This document shows positions 51,178 to 60,333 of a DNA stretch of 64,000 nucleotides, one piece after another. The position numbers and the translations under genes are program-made. Positions within the stretch are counted from its first letter, which is position 1, and every line of letters begins with the position of its first letter. Below the pieces are notes generated by a model. That model had not been told where the DNA came from and ran no database searches. It saw only the letters and a list, made by a program, of their open reading frames with translations. This DNA is from Natronogracilivirga saccharolytica. Its GTDB lineage: Bacteria; Bacteroidota; Rhodothermia; Balneolales; Natronogracilivirgulaceae. The DNA lies in the NCBI RefSeq assembly GCF_017921895.1, contig NZ_JAFIDN010000003.1:1-64000 (forward strand). The letters run 5' to 3'.

Positions 51178-51866
51178 TTTTTTCCGTATTAGCACAGGCA
51201 CTGCCCCAGATGGATCTTACGATAGGCGGCGAGGCCGAGGATTTTTCGCTTGCCATACAGGCCCTGATACTGATAACAGTACTGTCATTTGGTCCTGCTT
51301 TCATTACGATGATGACCAGTTTCACCCGCATCATTGTCGTATTTTTCTTTCTCAGGATGGGCCTGGGTACGCAGCAGTCCCCACCCAATCAGGTGTTGAT
51401 CGGCCTTGCGCTGTTCCTGACTATTTTCATCATGATGCCGACGTTCAATGCGGTAAATGAGCAGGCGATACAGCCCTACGTCAATGAGGAAATGACCCAG
51501 GCGGAAGCATTGACAGAAGCGGCGGTCCCGCTCAAGGAATTCATGGTGCGTCAGACCCGTGAGCAGGACCTGCTCTTTTTCATGGACATGATGGATCTGG
51601 AACCGGCCGGCAGCGTCGCAGATATTCCGTTGTACGTGGTGGTGCCATCCTATGTCATCAGCGAACTGCGCATCGCATTTCAGATTGGGTTCATGATCTA
51701 TCTGCCCTTTATGGTCATTGATCTTGTTGTGGCCTCCATTCTGCTATCGATGGGAATCATATTCCTTCCCCCGGTGCTGGTATCGCTGCCGTTCAAGATT
51801 CTCGTATTTGTTCTGACCGACGGCTGGTATCTGCTGGTCCAGTCCATGGTACGCAGCTTCAATTAG
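51174..51866 (+). CDS. fliP: Flagellar export gate protein FliP
   Basis: A 230-residue export-gate membrane protein. The hallmark stretches are ALILITVLSFGPAFITMMTSFTRIIVVFFFLRMGLGTQQSPPNQVLIGLALFLTIFIMMP and the C-terminal AFQIGFMIYLPFMVIDLVVASILLSMGIIFLPPVLVSLPFKILVFVLTDGWYLLVQSMVRSF. The N-terminus could serve as a short signal peptide (SVLAQALPQ). It is complete. fliQ follows after 38 nt. Confidence 0.97.
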   Translation: MIFSVLAQALPQMDLTIGGEAEDFSLAIQALILITVLSFGPAFITMMTSFTRIIVVFFFLRMGLGTQQSPPNQVLIGLALFLTIFIMMPTFNAVNEQAIQPYVNEEMTQAEALTEAAVPLKEFMVRQTREQDLLFFMDMMDLEPAGSVADIPLYVVVPSYVISELRIAFQIGFMIYLPFMVIDLVVASILLSMGIIFLPPVLVSLPFKILVFVLTDGWYLLVQSMVRSFN

Positions 51867-51904
51867 TTCAGAAATATCCCGGATTACATTTAAATCAGGT
51901 TGTC

Positions 51905-52174
51905 ATGAACACAGAAACAGGTATCTACTGGGTGCAGGAAGCACTGACTACGGCAGTGGTGCTTGCCGGGCCCGTACTGCTCGGTGCCCTTTTGATCGGA
52001 TTGTCGATTGCCATATTTCAGGCGGCCACTTCCATCCAGGAGATGACCCTGAGCTACGTTCCCAAAATGGTTGTGGTGGTCATCATTCTTTTTTTTCTGT
52101 TCGGATTCATGCTTCAGTATGCCGTCGGATTCACAGAGCGGATATTTGATTTCATCCCCAATATCGCACAGTAA
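51905..52174 (+). CDS. fliQ: Flagellar export gate protein FliQ
   Basis: An 89-residue protein with two membrane helices (about 15-38 and 51-73). VQEALTTAVVLAGPVLLGALLIGLSIAIFQAATSIQEMTLSYVPKMVVV is the FliQ signature, including the ATSIQEMTLSYVPK loop. The size is that of the family. It forms the export gate with FliP and FliR. Confidence 0.97.
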   Translation: MNTETGIYWVQEALTTAVVLAGPVLLGALLIGLSIAIFQAATSIQEMTLSYVPKMVVVVIILFFLFGFMLQYAVGFTERIFDFIPNIAQ

Positions 52175-52233
52175 AGTTTCTGCTGACCCGGCAGGCAGTG
52201 CATGAAAGAAACCAATGAAGCCCGGACCTGCTG

Positions 52234-53013
52234 ATGGACCTGTTTACAATTGAATATATCACAGCGGCTTTTCTGATCTTTGTCAGGGTCAGCAGCATGA
52301 TGATGACCGCCCCTTTCTTCAGTACGGCGGTCTTCCCCGTGCAGGTCAAAATATTTTTTGCACTGGTCACCAGTGTGCTGCTCTATCCCGTTATCCCCGC
52401 ACAAAATGTCATGCTCGACGTGGATACCACTTTTGTGGAGCTGTTGTTCATCATCATACAGGAAATACTGATTGGTGTGGCACTCGGCCTGGTCGGGCAG
52501 CTGATTTTTGCCGCACTGGAGCTGAGCGGAAGTCTTATAAGCATTCAGGCTGCCCTTCGTTTTGCAAATGTTGTGGATACCATGAGCCAGCAGCAGACGG
52601 CGGTGGTCAGCAACATATTCAGCATGCTGGCGATCATTTATTTTCTGGTTATCGAGGGGGACAAGGTCTACATCATGGCACTGGCCCGGAGTTTTGAAAC
52701 GGTCCCGGTAAGCACAGCGCAGCTCACGGAGGCATCGCCGATATTTATCCAGATGGCGACACGCCTTTTCATAAACGGCGTTCAGATCGCATCACCGTTT
52801 TTGATAGTTTTCTTCATGCTCAATCTCTCATTTGCGATCTTTGCACGCATAATGCCGCAGGCAAACATCTTCTTCATTGCCCTGCCGGTCAAGGTGGGTG
52901 TGGGACTGATCATGCTCGTGCTGATCGTCCCCTATCTTCCGGTAGCCTTTGATATGCTGTTCCAGAGCATGTTCGACTATCTCTCAAGAGTACTGGACCT
53001 GATTGCACCGTAA
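52234..53013 (+). CDS. fliR: Flagellar export gate protein FliR
   Basis: A 259-residue membrane protein with five to six helices. ITAAFLIFVRVSSMMMTAPFFSTAVFPVQVKIFFALVTSVLLYPV at the start and ILIGVALGLVGQLIFAALELSGSLISIQAALRFANVVD in the middle are diagnostic. The end (MPQANIFFIALPVKVGVGLIMLVLIVPYL) fits. It is the last gene of the plus-strand flagellar operon and converges with the minus-strand fliA cluster; no terminator is visible in the short gap. Confidence 0.95.
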   Translation: MDLFTIEYITAAFLIFVRVSSMMMTAPFFSTAVFPVQVKIFFALVTSVLLYPVIPAQNVMLDVDTTFVELLFIIIQEILIGVALGLVGQLIFAALELSGSLISIQAALRFANVVDTMSQQQTAVVSNIFSMLAIIYFLVIEGDKVYIMALARSFETVPVSTAQLTEASPIFIQMATRLFINGVQIASPFLIVFFMLNLSFAIFARIMPQANIFFIALPVKVGVGLIMLVLIVPYLPVAFDMLFQSMFDYLSRVLDLIAP

Positions 53014-53025
53014 GAAATACTGTGC

Positions 53026-53274
53026 TTACACTTTCAGATCAAGCTGATCTCCGACTCCATCTTCAGATGATGGCGGCCGGGGCTGTTTTTTTTCCACAGG
53101 AGGTCGTGAAATGCCGGTTCTGGGTTTTCTGAAGCAGGGTTTTCCTTTCAGCGGGAAAGGCGGGCGCTCCTCGTCCTCCTTCTGGCGTTTCTTTTTCAGA
53201 AGCTGAGATTCCCGTTTCTTACGATGTATCTCCGGTATTTTTGCCAGTTCCGCAATGCGTGAGATGGAGGTCAT
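53026..53274 (-). CDS. Small basic unknown protein downstream of fliA
   Basis: An 82-residue, strongly charged protein (MTSISRIAELAKIPEIHRKKRESQLLKKKRQKEDEERPP...). A basic helix is followed by a Pro/Lys-rich tail. There is no membrane helix or signal peptide and no family I recognise. It starts 14 nt after the fliA stop, so it is probably in the same transcript, the last gene of the flhB-to-fliA cluster. It might be a regulator or chaperone; a FlgM-like anti-sigma role is possible from position, but no FlgM motif is seen. Confidence 0.55.
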   Translation of the reverse strand: MTSISRIAELAKIPEIHRKKRESQLLKKKRQKEDEERPPFPLKGKPCFRKPRTGISRPPVEKKQPRPPSSEDGVGDQLDLKV

Positions 53275-53288
53275 GGTCGGTATCCGGT

Positions 53289-54044
53289 TTAGCGCGTAAG
53301 CTCCGGTTTAAGATCGCTTTTCAGTTCGATAAGCAATTTGCCTACAATCTGTGAAATACGCGCCTCCGAAAGCCCCAGTAAAACAGCGATTTCACTCAGG
53401 GTCATATCCTCAAAATAGTAGAGGGTCAGGATAAGTCGTTCGCGTTCGGGCAATTTTCCGATTTTGTCACGCAGTTTGATGATCATGGCATCCTGAAGCA
53501 TGCCGCTGTCAGGCTGCTCACTGTCAGGATCGGGCATTGTGTCGTACATGGACCCGTCCTCACTGTCAAAACGCGAATCAAGTGACAATGCATTGCGCTG
53601 CTGCACGCTGCTGAGCATCATGCGGTAATCTTCCAGCGAAATGTCCAGCTCGGCAGCGACCTCCTCGTCTTCCGGAACCCGGCCCAGTTTCTGGGACATC
53701 TGATCGATAATGTCCTGTGCCCGTCCGTAGTTTGTTCGCTGAATACGCGGCAGCTGGTCCACCTTCCGGAGATAGTCAATGACATTGCCCCGGATACGGT
53801 AGTAGGCATAAGTATTGAACTGGATTTTTTTACTGCAGTCGTAACTGTCCAGCGCCTGGATCAAACCTGTGATGGCGGCGCTTTCAAGGTCTTCATCCTG
53901 CGTGAGCGGATGGTCCGGTTTCCTGATTTTTCCGATGATACTCCGCAACAGGGGCATGGATTTGCTGATAATCGCATTTCTGAGCCCTTCGGCAGGTTCC
54001 TGGCAATAGGAATCAACAAGTTCCTGTAAAGAAAGATCACCCAT
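53289..54044 (-). CDS. fliA: Flagellar sigma factor FliA (sigma-28)
   Basis: A 251-residue sigma-70-family factor of the SigD/FliA branch. Region 2 has ESAAITGLIQALDSYDCSKKIQFNTYAYYRIRGNVIDYLRKVDQLPR. Region 3 has AQDIIDQMSQKLGRVPEDEEVAAELDISLEDYRMML. Region 4 has LPERERLILTLYYFEDMTLSEIAVLLGLSEARISQIVGKLLIEL. The FNTYAYYRIRGNVIDYLR segment is typical of FliA. It should read the promoters at 20302, 22441 and 46502. It lies at the distal end of the flhB-flhA-flhF-flhG cluster. Confidence 0.94.
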   Translation of the reverse strand: MGDLSLQELVDSYCQEPAEGLRNAIISKSMPLLRSIIGKIRKPDHPLTQDEDLESAAITGLIQALDSYDCSKKIQFNTYAYYRIRGNVIDYLRKVDQLPRIQRTNYGRAQDIIDQMSQKLGRVPEDEEVAAELDISLEDYRMMLSSVQQRNALSLDSRFDSEDGSMYDTMPDPDSEQPDSGMLQDAMIIKLRDKIGKLPERERLILTLYYFEDMTLSEIAVLLGLSEARISQIVGKLLIELKSDLKPELTR

Positions 54045-54047
54045 ATC

Positions 54048-54302
54048 TTATACCTTTTTTCGGGTTTTGACCTCGCTGTTCTTCCCGCCGCTTTCATTTT
54101 CGGCAGCAGCAGCTGAGGAAGAAGGTTCGTTTTGGCCGGTTTCCCTGATGATGTTGATAAAAAAGATGCTTACATAGATGGCCGCAAACAGCATCAGAAA
54201 GACAAGTACACTGCGGTACAAAGCCTGATCAATCTGCTGGCCGCCCATCAGCAGCAATGCAAAGAGGAGCAATGATATGGCAGTAATCAACCGTAATAAC
54301 AT
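54048..54302 (-). CDS. Small two-helix membrane protein between flhG and fliA
   Basis: An 84-residue protein with membrane helices at about residues 5-21 and 30-50 and an acidic/basic hydrophilic tail (NEPSSSAAAAENESGGKNSEVKTRKKV). The gap to fliA is only 3 nt and to flhG 14 nt, so it is part of the operon. I know no family for it. Small membrane proteins in this position are found in several flagellar loci, but a function cannot be stated. Confidence 0.65.
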   Translation of the reverse strand: MLLRLITAISLLLFALLLMGGQQIDQALYRSVLVFLMLFAAIYVSIFFINIIRETGQNEPSSSAAAAENESGGKNSEVKTRKKV

Positions 54303-54316
54303 GGCGTTTCCTCAAA

Positions 54317-55123
54317 TTATTCGTGACTCAATGATCCGGATCCCTGTGGTGCCAGCTGTTCGGGAATGCCGTTCATGATATTGTGGGAAATAAATTCAAG
54401 CTCTTTCAGAATCTCTGAACGTGGCACTGCCCTGGTAAGCGGAATCTGCTTTTGAACCGATTTTCGCACCTCTTCGCTGGCCGGAATGAATCCGAGATAA
54501 CTGACCTGCTGTTTCATGAAATACTGCAGGATGGTATTGAAGCGGTTGTGAATACCCTCGGCCGACTCTTCGTTTTCAGCAAAATTCACCACACTTGCGA
54601 ACGGATATGTCGGATCAATGCTCAATACATATTTGCAAAAGCGATATACATCCGAAATGGCCGTTGGTTCATTAACAAGAATGATCATCCCCATATTGGC
54701 ACGATCCAGTGCCCAGAGGCTAAGCTCTCCGGAACCGGCCGGTGTGTCGATGAAAATGAAATCAAACTGCTCCGACATTGCCGCCAGGACCTGATCCATC
54801 GCATCAAGAAGCAGCTCAAGATTTTGCTCCATATTTCCCGGCCTGTCGGATCCGGTCACCAGTGTCAGCCCGTCACAGTCATGCGGCAGATCCTCAAGTC
54901 CGCACTCTCCCTGAATCCATTGCATTACGGTGGCATCCACCTGCTCATTCAGCAGCGTAGCACAGTTGGATAATCCCAGGTCGGCATCAATGATGGCAAC
55001 CGAATATCCCATGTTTTTCAGCGTGTCGGCAATATTTACCGTAGCCATACTTTTTCCGACGCCGCCTTTTCCGCTGACCGTTGTCAGTATGTAGGGCTGA
55101 TGTATATGTTTGTGATTGCTCAT
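54317..55123 (-). CDS. flhG: Flagellar number regulator FlhG (MinD-like ATPase)
   Basis: A 268-residue ParA/MinD-family ATPase. The deviant Walker A, SGKGGVGKSMATVNIADTL, is at residues 18-36. Switch I is DADLGLSN, and FIFIDTPAGSGELSLWALDRAN is Walker B/switch II. The C-terminal part (VNFAENEESAEGIHNRFNTILQYFMKQQVSYLGFIPASEEVRKSVQKQIPLTRAVP) matches FlhG/FleN. It normally stimulates the FlhF GTPase and restrains the sigma-54 activator FleQ. It is encoded directly after flhF. Confidence 0.94.
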   Translation of the reverse strand: MSNHKHIHQPYILTTVSGKGGVGKSMATVNIADTLKNMGYSVAIIDADLGLSNCATLLNEQVDATVMQWIQGECGLEDLPHDCDGLTLVTGSDRPGNMEQNLELLLDAMDQVLAAMSEQFDFIFIDTPAGSGELSLWALDRANMGMIILVNEPTAISDVYRFCKYVLSIDPTYPFASVVNFAENEESAEGIHNRFNTILQYFMKQQVSYLGFIPASEEVRKSVQKQIPLTRAVPRSEILKELEFISHNIMNGIPEQLAPQGSGSLSHE

Positions 55124-55136
55124 AGCATTAGGTTAA

Positions 55137-56765
55137 TCAGGTATCTTGCAAAACTTGTTGTGTAAACCATGCCGGACTGAATTCTGAGAGGCCGCCCGGT
55201 ATGGCTGCCCCTCTGCTCATGAACCGGGACCCGCAGCCCATTTCCTGCATGAACGGGATGACCGGTCCCCATTGCGAAACTTCATCCAGATGGGTCAGTG
55301 CCACATAATCAGGCTGAAGCGGATGGTGTATGTTGCCGGATTCACGGAAATAGTACCTATTCAGCGCTGCGTTGATCACATAGTGAACTTCAAGCGGTGT
55401 CACTGCGGCAAGCAGCTGCCTGATTTTCCAGTACTCGCGGAACGAGCGCTCCTGCTCAACAGGGATGGATGGTGAATCAAACAGCACATGATCAAACTCC
55501 TTCCACTCTTCCAGGTATCCGTTCACATCGGCATTGCTGCCGATTTTGTAGAATGTGATGTTCTGATCTTTGCAGAAAGGCTCCAGAATGGTGTAGTAGG
55601 GCTGATCCTGCCGGTTTTGCGGCATGATGGAAACCACAGCCACCTTTTTGTCAGACATGAATTCCGGATGCTGTACCAGTTTCATGATCAGGGAAGTCTT
55701 GCCCGATCCGGATGGTCCGGCAAACAGCACAAAAGGCGCAAGCGGATCATTGCTGCTCCCCTTCAGGGCATTGCGGATAATGGATGATAAGCCTGCCATG
55801 AATTGCTCCGTTTCCTGATCCGGGTCGATACCGGTCTCGATTATCTCCCTGAACCATCGTGCGATTACCGTTGGCTTGATTCCGGTCTGAACAAGCTGCT
55901 GAAATGCCGGATGGGAGGCATAGTCGAGATTGGAAGAAATCAGCGCCGAATCAAGCAGTGATTCCAGTTTGTCAAATCGTTTGTGAAGCGCGGTGATCTC
56001 CCGCTGATTGTTTGCAGCTGTCGGTTGTCCGGCAGCCGGGGAACCCGATGCTCCGCCCCCTGCAGCGCCGGATGCCTGGAAACGTCCGGACAGTTTCGGC
56101 TCATCATAGTCAAAAATGGTTGACTTGAGCTTGCCGGACTGGCCGTTGGTTGCCGCTGATGATGTTTTGGCCTCTTCACCTGAATCGGCCTGCTGCGTCT
56201 GTCCGGCTTCTGCAGCCGTTTCACTGTTCTGAATGGAATTGAAAAAGCGGCCTTTCATGGCACCCGGCTTGAAACGGGTTTTTCCGGACCGGGAAGATGA
56301 ATCCTGATTCTGTTCTTCCCGCGTTGCATATTCGCGCAGTGTCTTGAGATTGCTGCTCACCGGCTTGCTGTTTTCTGCTGATTTATTTCTTTCTGCTGAT
56401 TTATTGACCTCTGCTGACTTGCTGCTCCGGAAGGATGTTTTCTTTTCGGAAGCACCGGCTTGCTGCAAGGATTCGCCGGCAGAATCACTTTCCGGCATAT
56501 TCCTTCGCTGAGCGGATGATGTAAGCGCATCGCGCCGTTTGTAGAACACATTTCTGAAAGGAGTTTCCTCTGATGCGGTATTCTTTTCCTCCGGCTGTTT
56601 CTTTTTTGCTGCGGCAATGGCTTCATCCACCAGTACAGTGACACCGGCGTCGTTTTTTTCATCAGCATGAAAGGACTCAAGGATGACAATATCGTCGCCG
56701 TACATCTGACGTGCGCTTTTCTTTGCCACCTCTATCGTTTTCCCAAAAAATTTCTTAAGCATCAT
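55137..56765 (-). CDS. flhF: Flagellar placement GTPase FlhF
   Basis: A 542-residue SRP-type GTPase. The N-terminal MMLKKFFGKTIEVAKKSARQMYGDDIVILES is the FlhF B-domain start (kk..g.sm.EAl..vk.elG.dAvIl). Residues 60-290 are an unstructured linker. The NG domain has G1 FAGPSGSGKTSLIMKLV, then VAVVSIMPQNRQDQ, FDHVLFDSPS in place of the usual vDTpGR, and TKLDE-like THLDE. The DTAGR motif is therefore altered to DSPS, which may weaken GTP hydrolysis. It overlaps flhA by 4 nt. Confidence 0.88.
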   Translation of the reverse strand: MMLKKFFGKTIEVAKKSARQMYGDDIVILESFHADEKNDAGVTVLVDEAIAAAKKKQPEEKNTASEETPFRNVFYKRRDALTSSAQRRNMPESDSAGESLQQAGASEKKTSFRSSKSAEVNKSAERNKSAENSKPVSSNLKTLREYATREEQNQDSSSRSGKTRFKPGAMKGRFFNSIQNSETAAEAGQTQQADSGEEAKTSSAATNGQSGKLKSTIFDYDEPKLSGRFQASGAAGGGASGSPAAGQPTAANNQREITALHKRFDKLESLLDSALISSNLDYASHPAFQQLVQTGIKPTVIARWFREIIETGIDPDQETEQFMAGLSSIIRNALKGSSNDPLAPFVLFAGPSGSGKTSLIMKLVQHPEFMSDKKVAVVSIMPQNRQDQPYYTILEPFCKDQNITFYKIGSNADVNGYLEEWKEFDHVLFDSPSIPVEQERSFREYWKIRQLLAAVTPLEVHYVINAALNRYYFRESGNIHHPLQPDYVALTHLDEVSQWGPVIPFMQEMGCGSRFMSRGAAIPGGLSEFSPAWFTQQVLQDT

Positions 56766-58867
56766 GCGGGATTCGGTTCTTGCAGTTCATTTTGTTTGAG
56801 GCTGATCCGGTCAAATGTCTTTATTTGTACATCGGGACTGACATCATTGTAGGACAGTACACTTACTTCAGGCAAAATTGGTACCAAAAAATCGTAAATC
56901 GTCGGACGAAGTACCGGGGAGGTGAGTACGACCGGATCAAGTCCCTGACGGATCATCTTTTCAAGAATTCCGGATGCCGTTGTGTAGAGCTCTTCAACTG
57001 TCTTCGGAGTGAAGCCAAGCGTGTTGGAGTTGAGCAGTCCCTGCTGCGCCTGGCCGATTAGATGCGATTCCAGCTGAGATGCCAGCACAACAACCTGTAT
57101 TTCATTGTCACCCGATTTGAATTGTCCCGTGATGGTTTCAGACAGCGAAGCTCTGCAATACTCCGTAAGCACATCGGTATTCTTGGTTTGGCTGCTGTGG
57201 TCCGCCAGTGTTTCGAGAATGGTGTTCAGATCCCTGACAGGTACCCGTTCACGCAGCAGCCGCTTGATCACCTTTTGCACATCGCCGATTTTCAGCACGT
57301 CCGGAATCAGCTCTTCCACAAGCGCCGGGGCGTACTCCTTGAGGTTGTCAACCAGGCGCTGGCTCATCTGCCGGTCCACAAGCTTGTAGGCATTCTTTTT
57401 CAGAAGCTCCATGAGATGAGTGGTAATAACGGCGCCGGCCTCGATCACAGAAAGACCATATTTTTCCGCCTGTGACTTGTTTTTTCCGCTGATCCAGATG
57501 GCATCCATGCCGAAAGTGGGGTCCTTCGTCTTGATTCCCTGCAGGTCGGGCTTGAAGTCGGCGGGAAGCAGCGCCAGATGGTAGCCGGGCAGCAACTCCC
57601 CTTCGCCCTGAATGATGCCGCGCATTTTGATGGTGTAGTGGTTGGCATCCAGCTGTACATTATCGCGGATGCGTATGGGCGGGATGATAATCCCCAGCTC
57701 GGCGGCCAGCTGTTTTCTGAGTGATGACATCCGCTCCAGCAAATCCCCCCCCTGCTCGGCCTCCACCATGGGGATAAGGCTGTAGCCGATTTCCAGCTCC
57801 AGCGTATCCAGAAGCAGGTAGTCTTCAACGCGGTCTTCCTTGTTGTTCTTCTGAACCTTGTTGCCGTTTCGCTGGGCTTCGGCTTTCTCTTCTTCCTGAC
57901 GGTTATGCTTTTTGTAGGCAATGAACAGCAGGATGCCGCCGAGAACCCAGAACGGGAGCAAGGGCAGACCGGGAAGGATACCGATAAACAGAACAAACGC
58001 GGCTCCGATAGACACCGTTTTCGGGTTTCCAAGAAGCTGGGAGGTGATTTCATCACTCAGATTGCCTTCGGAAGCGGCGCGAGAAACGATGATACCCGCA
58101 GCTGTCGATACCAGCAGGGCGGGAATCTGGGACACAAGTCCGTCACCGATGGTCAGCAGCGTATACACCTGTGCGGCCTCGCCCAGCGACATGCCCTGCT
58201 GCAGTGTTCCGACAATGAGTCCGCCTATAATATTGATAAAGGTGATCAGCAGCGCGGCAATGACATCCCCCCGGACAAACTTGCTCGCACCGTCCATCGC
58301 GCCGTAAAAATCAGCTTCGTTGGCGATATCCTCCCTGCGCTTTTTGGCTTCCTGATCGGTAATGAGTCCGGCATTGAGGTCGGCATCGATGGCCATCTGC
58401 TTGCCCGGCATGGCATCCAGGGTAAAGCGAGCGGCCACCTCGGCAATCCGGGTGGCACCCTTGGTAATAACCACAAAATTGATGATGATCAGCACCGAAA
58501 AGATGATGATCCCGATGACGAAATTGCCCTGAACCATGAATCCGCCGAAGGACTGAATCAGCTCACCGGCGTAGGCATCGTTCAGGATCAGGCGCGTAGT
58601 CGCCACGTTCAGCGAGAGCCGGAAAAGCGTCAGGATCAGCAGCATGCCCGGGAAAACGGCGAATTCCAGCGGTTTGAGCGTATAAAAGGCAACCAGCAGC
58701 ACAACCAGCGACAGCGAGACACTCATGGCCAGGAACAGGTCCACCACGCCGGCAGGCACGGGAAGGATCATGATCATCAGAATGATGATGATGCTGGATG
58801 AGATCAGCACATCAGTTCTGAGGAACATCTTCTTCAGCTGGTCGCCAGTGATGTTTAGTCCGGCCAT
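56762..58867 (-). CDS. flhA: Flagellar export gate protein FlhA
   Basis: A 701-residue export-gate protein. Eight membrane helices lie in residues 20-335. The FHIPEP-type cytoplasmic loop ARFTLDAMPGKQMAIDADLNAGLITDQEAKKRREDIANEADFYGAMDGASKFVRGDVIAALLITFINI is fully conserved. A large C-terminal domain follows (residues 360-701) with GFKPDLQGIKTKDPTFGMDAIWI-like segments and GDVQKVIKRLLRERVPVRDLNTILETLADH. It is complete. The start codon overlaps nothing, and flhB ends 5 nt upstream. Confidence 0.97.
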   Translation of the reverse strand: MAGLNITGDQLKKMFLRTDVLISSSIIIILMIMILPVPAGVVDLFLAMSVSLSLVVLLVAFYTLKPLEFAVFPGMLLILTLFRLSLNVATTRLILNDAYAGELIQSFGGFMVQGNFVIGIIIFSVLIIINFVVITKGATRIAEVAARFTLDAMPGKQMAIDADLNAGLITDQEAKKRREDIANEADFYGAMDGASKFVRGDVIAALLITFINIIGGLIVGTLQQGMSLGEAAQVYTLLTIGDGLVSQIPALLVSTAAGIIVSRAASEGNLSDEITSQLLGNPKTVSIGAAFVLFIGILPGLPLLPFWVLGGILLFIAYKKHNRQEEEKAEAQRNGNKVQKNNKEDRVEDYLLLDTLELEIGYSLIPMVEAEQGGDLLERMSSLRKQLAAELGIIIPPIRIRDNVQLDANHYTIKMRGIIQGEGELLPGYHLALLPADFKPDLQGIKTKDPTFGMDAIWISGKNKSQAEKYGLSVIEAGAVITTHLMELLKKNAYKLVDRQMSQRLVDNLKEYAPALVEELIPDVLKIGDVQKVIKRLLRERVPVRDLNTILETLADHSSQTKNTDVLTEYCRASLSETITGQFKSGDNEIQVVVLASQLESHLIGQAQQGLLNSNTLGFTPKTVEELYTTASGILEKMIRQGLDPVVLTSPVLRPTIYDFLVPILPEVSVLSYNDVSPDVQIKTFDRISLKQNELQEPNPA

Positions 58868-58872
58868 TTAAT

Positions 58873-59949
58873 TCAGTTGTGCGATTTGTTTTTGAGTTTG
58901 TATACGTACGCCAGAATTTCGGCTACGGCCCGGTAAAGGTCGGCGGGTATGTATTCATCTTCCTCCGCCGAGGCAAAAAGTGCCTGGGCAACCGGTTTGT
59001 TTTCTACAATTGGTATGCCATAATGTTCGGCAAGTTCGCGAATCCGCAAAGCTTTTTTCCTCTGACCCTTGGCCATGACGATCGGCGCCTCATTTTCTTC
59101 GGGGTCATACTGCAATGCGATGGCATAATGGGTAGGGTTGGTTACCACGACATCCGACTGGAGTACCGAGTGATCCATGCGGCGCTTGTTGCGCATGGAC
59201 ATGGCCGCCTTCCGGCGCTGACTTTTGATATGCGGGTCTCCCTCCATCTGCTTGTGCTCATCCTTGACCTCCTGCTTGGTCATACGCAGATCCTTGTGAT
59301 GCTGAAACCGCTGATAAATGGCATCTACGATGGAAAGAATGAACAGTGCGGCCAGTATGCGGGTGACGAACATCAGAAGGTAGGAACCCGATTCATCAAG
59401 CGTGTATCCGAGCGGCATAACGGAGAACTGAAGAAAATGGTCGACGTCGTTGCGGACGGTGAAATAGATCACAACAGTCACGATAAAGAGTTTGGCGAAT
59501 CCCTTGACCAGTTCCATGAACCCCTTCATCGAAAAGATGCGCTTGAATCCGCTGGCGGGACTGATTTTGCTGGCTTTTGGCTTGATCGCCTTGGTGGAGA
59601 ACACGCCGCCCGTCTGAGCAAGGTTTACAAGAAGCGCCGTGATGAGCAGGATCAGCATCAGCGGCATGATCATTTCCATTCCAAACCACAGGGCGTTTTC
59701 AAGGTGGCTGATGGCCTGCTGCTCGTTGTCCACCGGGGCGGCGGCATTCATGAAAAATGTTTCGAACATCGTTTCCAGACGGCTGTACATAAATCCGCCG
59801 GAATATAGAAGCATAACGATCGCTATGAACATCAGAACAACAGAGGAGACCTCTTTGCTGATGCTGACATTGCCTTCTTCCCGCGCCTTTTCGAGTTTGC
59901 GGGCCGTTGGTTCCTCGGTTTTTTCCTGATCGTTTTTCTTCTGTGACAT
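58873..59949 (-). CDS. flhB: Flagellar export switch protein FlhB
   Basis: A 358-residue export-gate protein. MSQKKNDQEKTEEPTARKLEKAREEGNVSISKEV is the conserved N-terminus, which places the start at 59949; a longer frame from 60024 adds a non-conserved tail. Four membrane helices follow. The autocleavage site NPTH is at residues 271-274 in SDVVVTNPTHYAIALQYDPEE. The C-terminus has KALRIRELAEHYGIPIVENKPVAQALF. It is the first gene of the minus-strand cluster. Confidence 0.96.
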   Translation of the reverse strand: MSQKKNDQEKTEEPTARKLEKAREEGNVSISKEVSSVVLMFIAIVMLLYSGGFMYSRLETMFETFFMNAAAPVDNEQQAISHLENALWFGMEMIMPLMLILLITALLVNLAQTGGVFSTKAIKPKASKISPASGFKRIFSMKGFMELVKGFAKLFIVTVVIYFTVRNDVDHFLQFSVMPLGYTLDESGSYLLMFVTRILAALFILSIVDAIYQRFQHHKDLRMTKQEVKDEHKQMEGDPHIKSQRRKAAMSMRNKRRMDHSVLQSDVVVTNPTHYAIALQYDPEENEAPIVMAKGQRKKALRIRELAEHYGIPIVENKPVAQALFASAEEDEYIPADLYRAVAEILAYVYKLKNKSHN

Positions 59950-60333
59950 ATATATGATAAGGACAAAAACGATACCAGTTTTGCAGAGGGGCGGATGAGC
60001 GGAAAATGATGCACCGGAGGCCATGCAGTCGTGCCGCTGCGGTCAAATCCGGCATAAAAAGTTCCTTTCAGCGGAAAACATTTCCTTGAAACGAAGTGCC
60101 GGACCTGGCGGAAGCATGGAAATTTTTTCTCCGGCAGTGATGATCCGGGCTGGCCGCACGCATCCTGGCCGAAATCATGGCTGCGCAGCGAAAAGGGCTA
60201 AAACAGGCTCTGTTTGAAGCCAAAGCCGGTAAAATTGGGCTTTTGTGTTTCTGTTTAATGATCCGAGCCCATCGTGGCATACATTTTGAAGACATTCCGG
60301 TGAGTACAAGAATTATTACCAACGCAAATCATT
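59950..60333. other. Divergent intergenic region between flhB and flgF
   Basis: 384 bases with no convincing gene. It must contain promoters for both the flhB-fliA cluster (leftward) and the flgF operon (rightward). On the rightward side a partial sigma-54 site lies at 60275-60290. On the leftward side I found neither a sigma-54 nor a sigma-28 consensus. The small open frames in it are not gene-like. Confidence 0.6.
60275..60290 (+). promoter_or_regulatory. Possible sigma-54 promoter for flgF operon
   Basis: TGGCAT, five bases, TTGAA. The -24 half has one mismatch to TGGCAC and the -12 half has GA instead of the near-invariant GC. The spacing of twelve bases between GG and GA is right. The flgF start is about 44 nt further on. 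It could be a weak or degenerate sigma-54 site, much less certain than the one at 34571. Confidence 0.35.
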
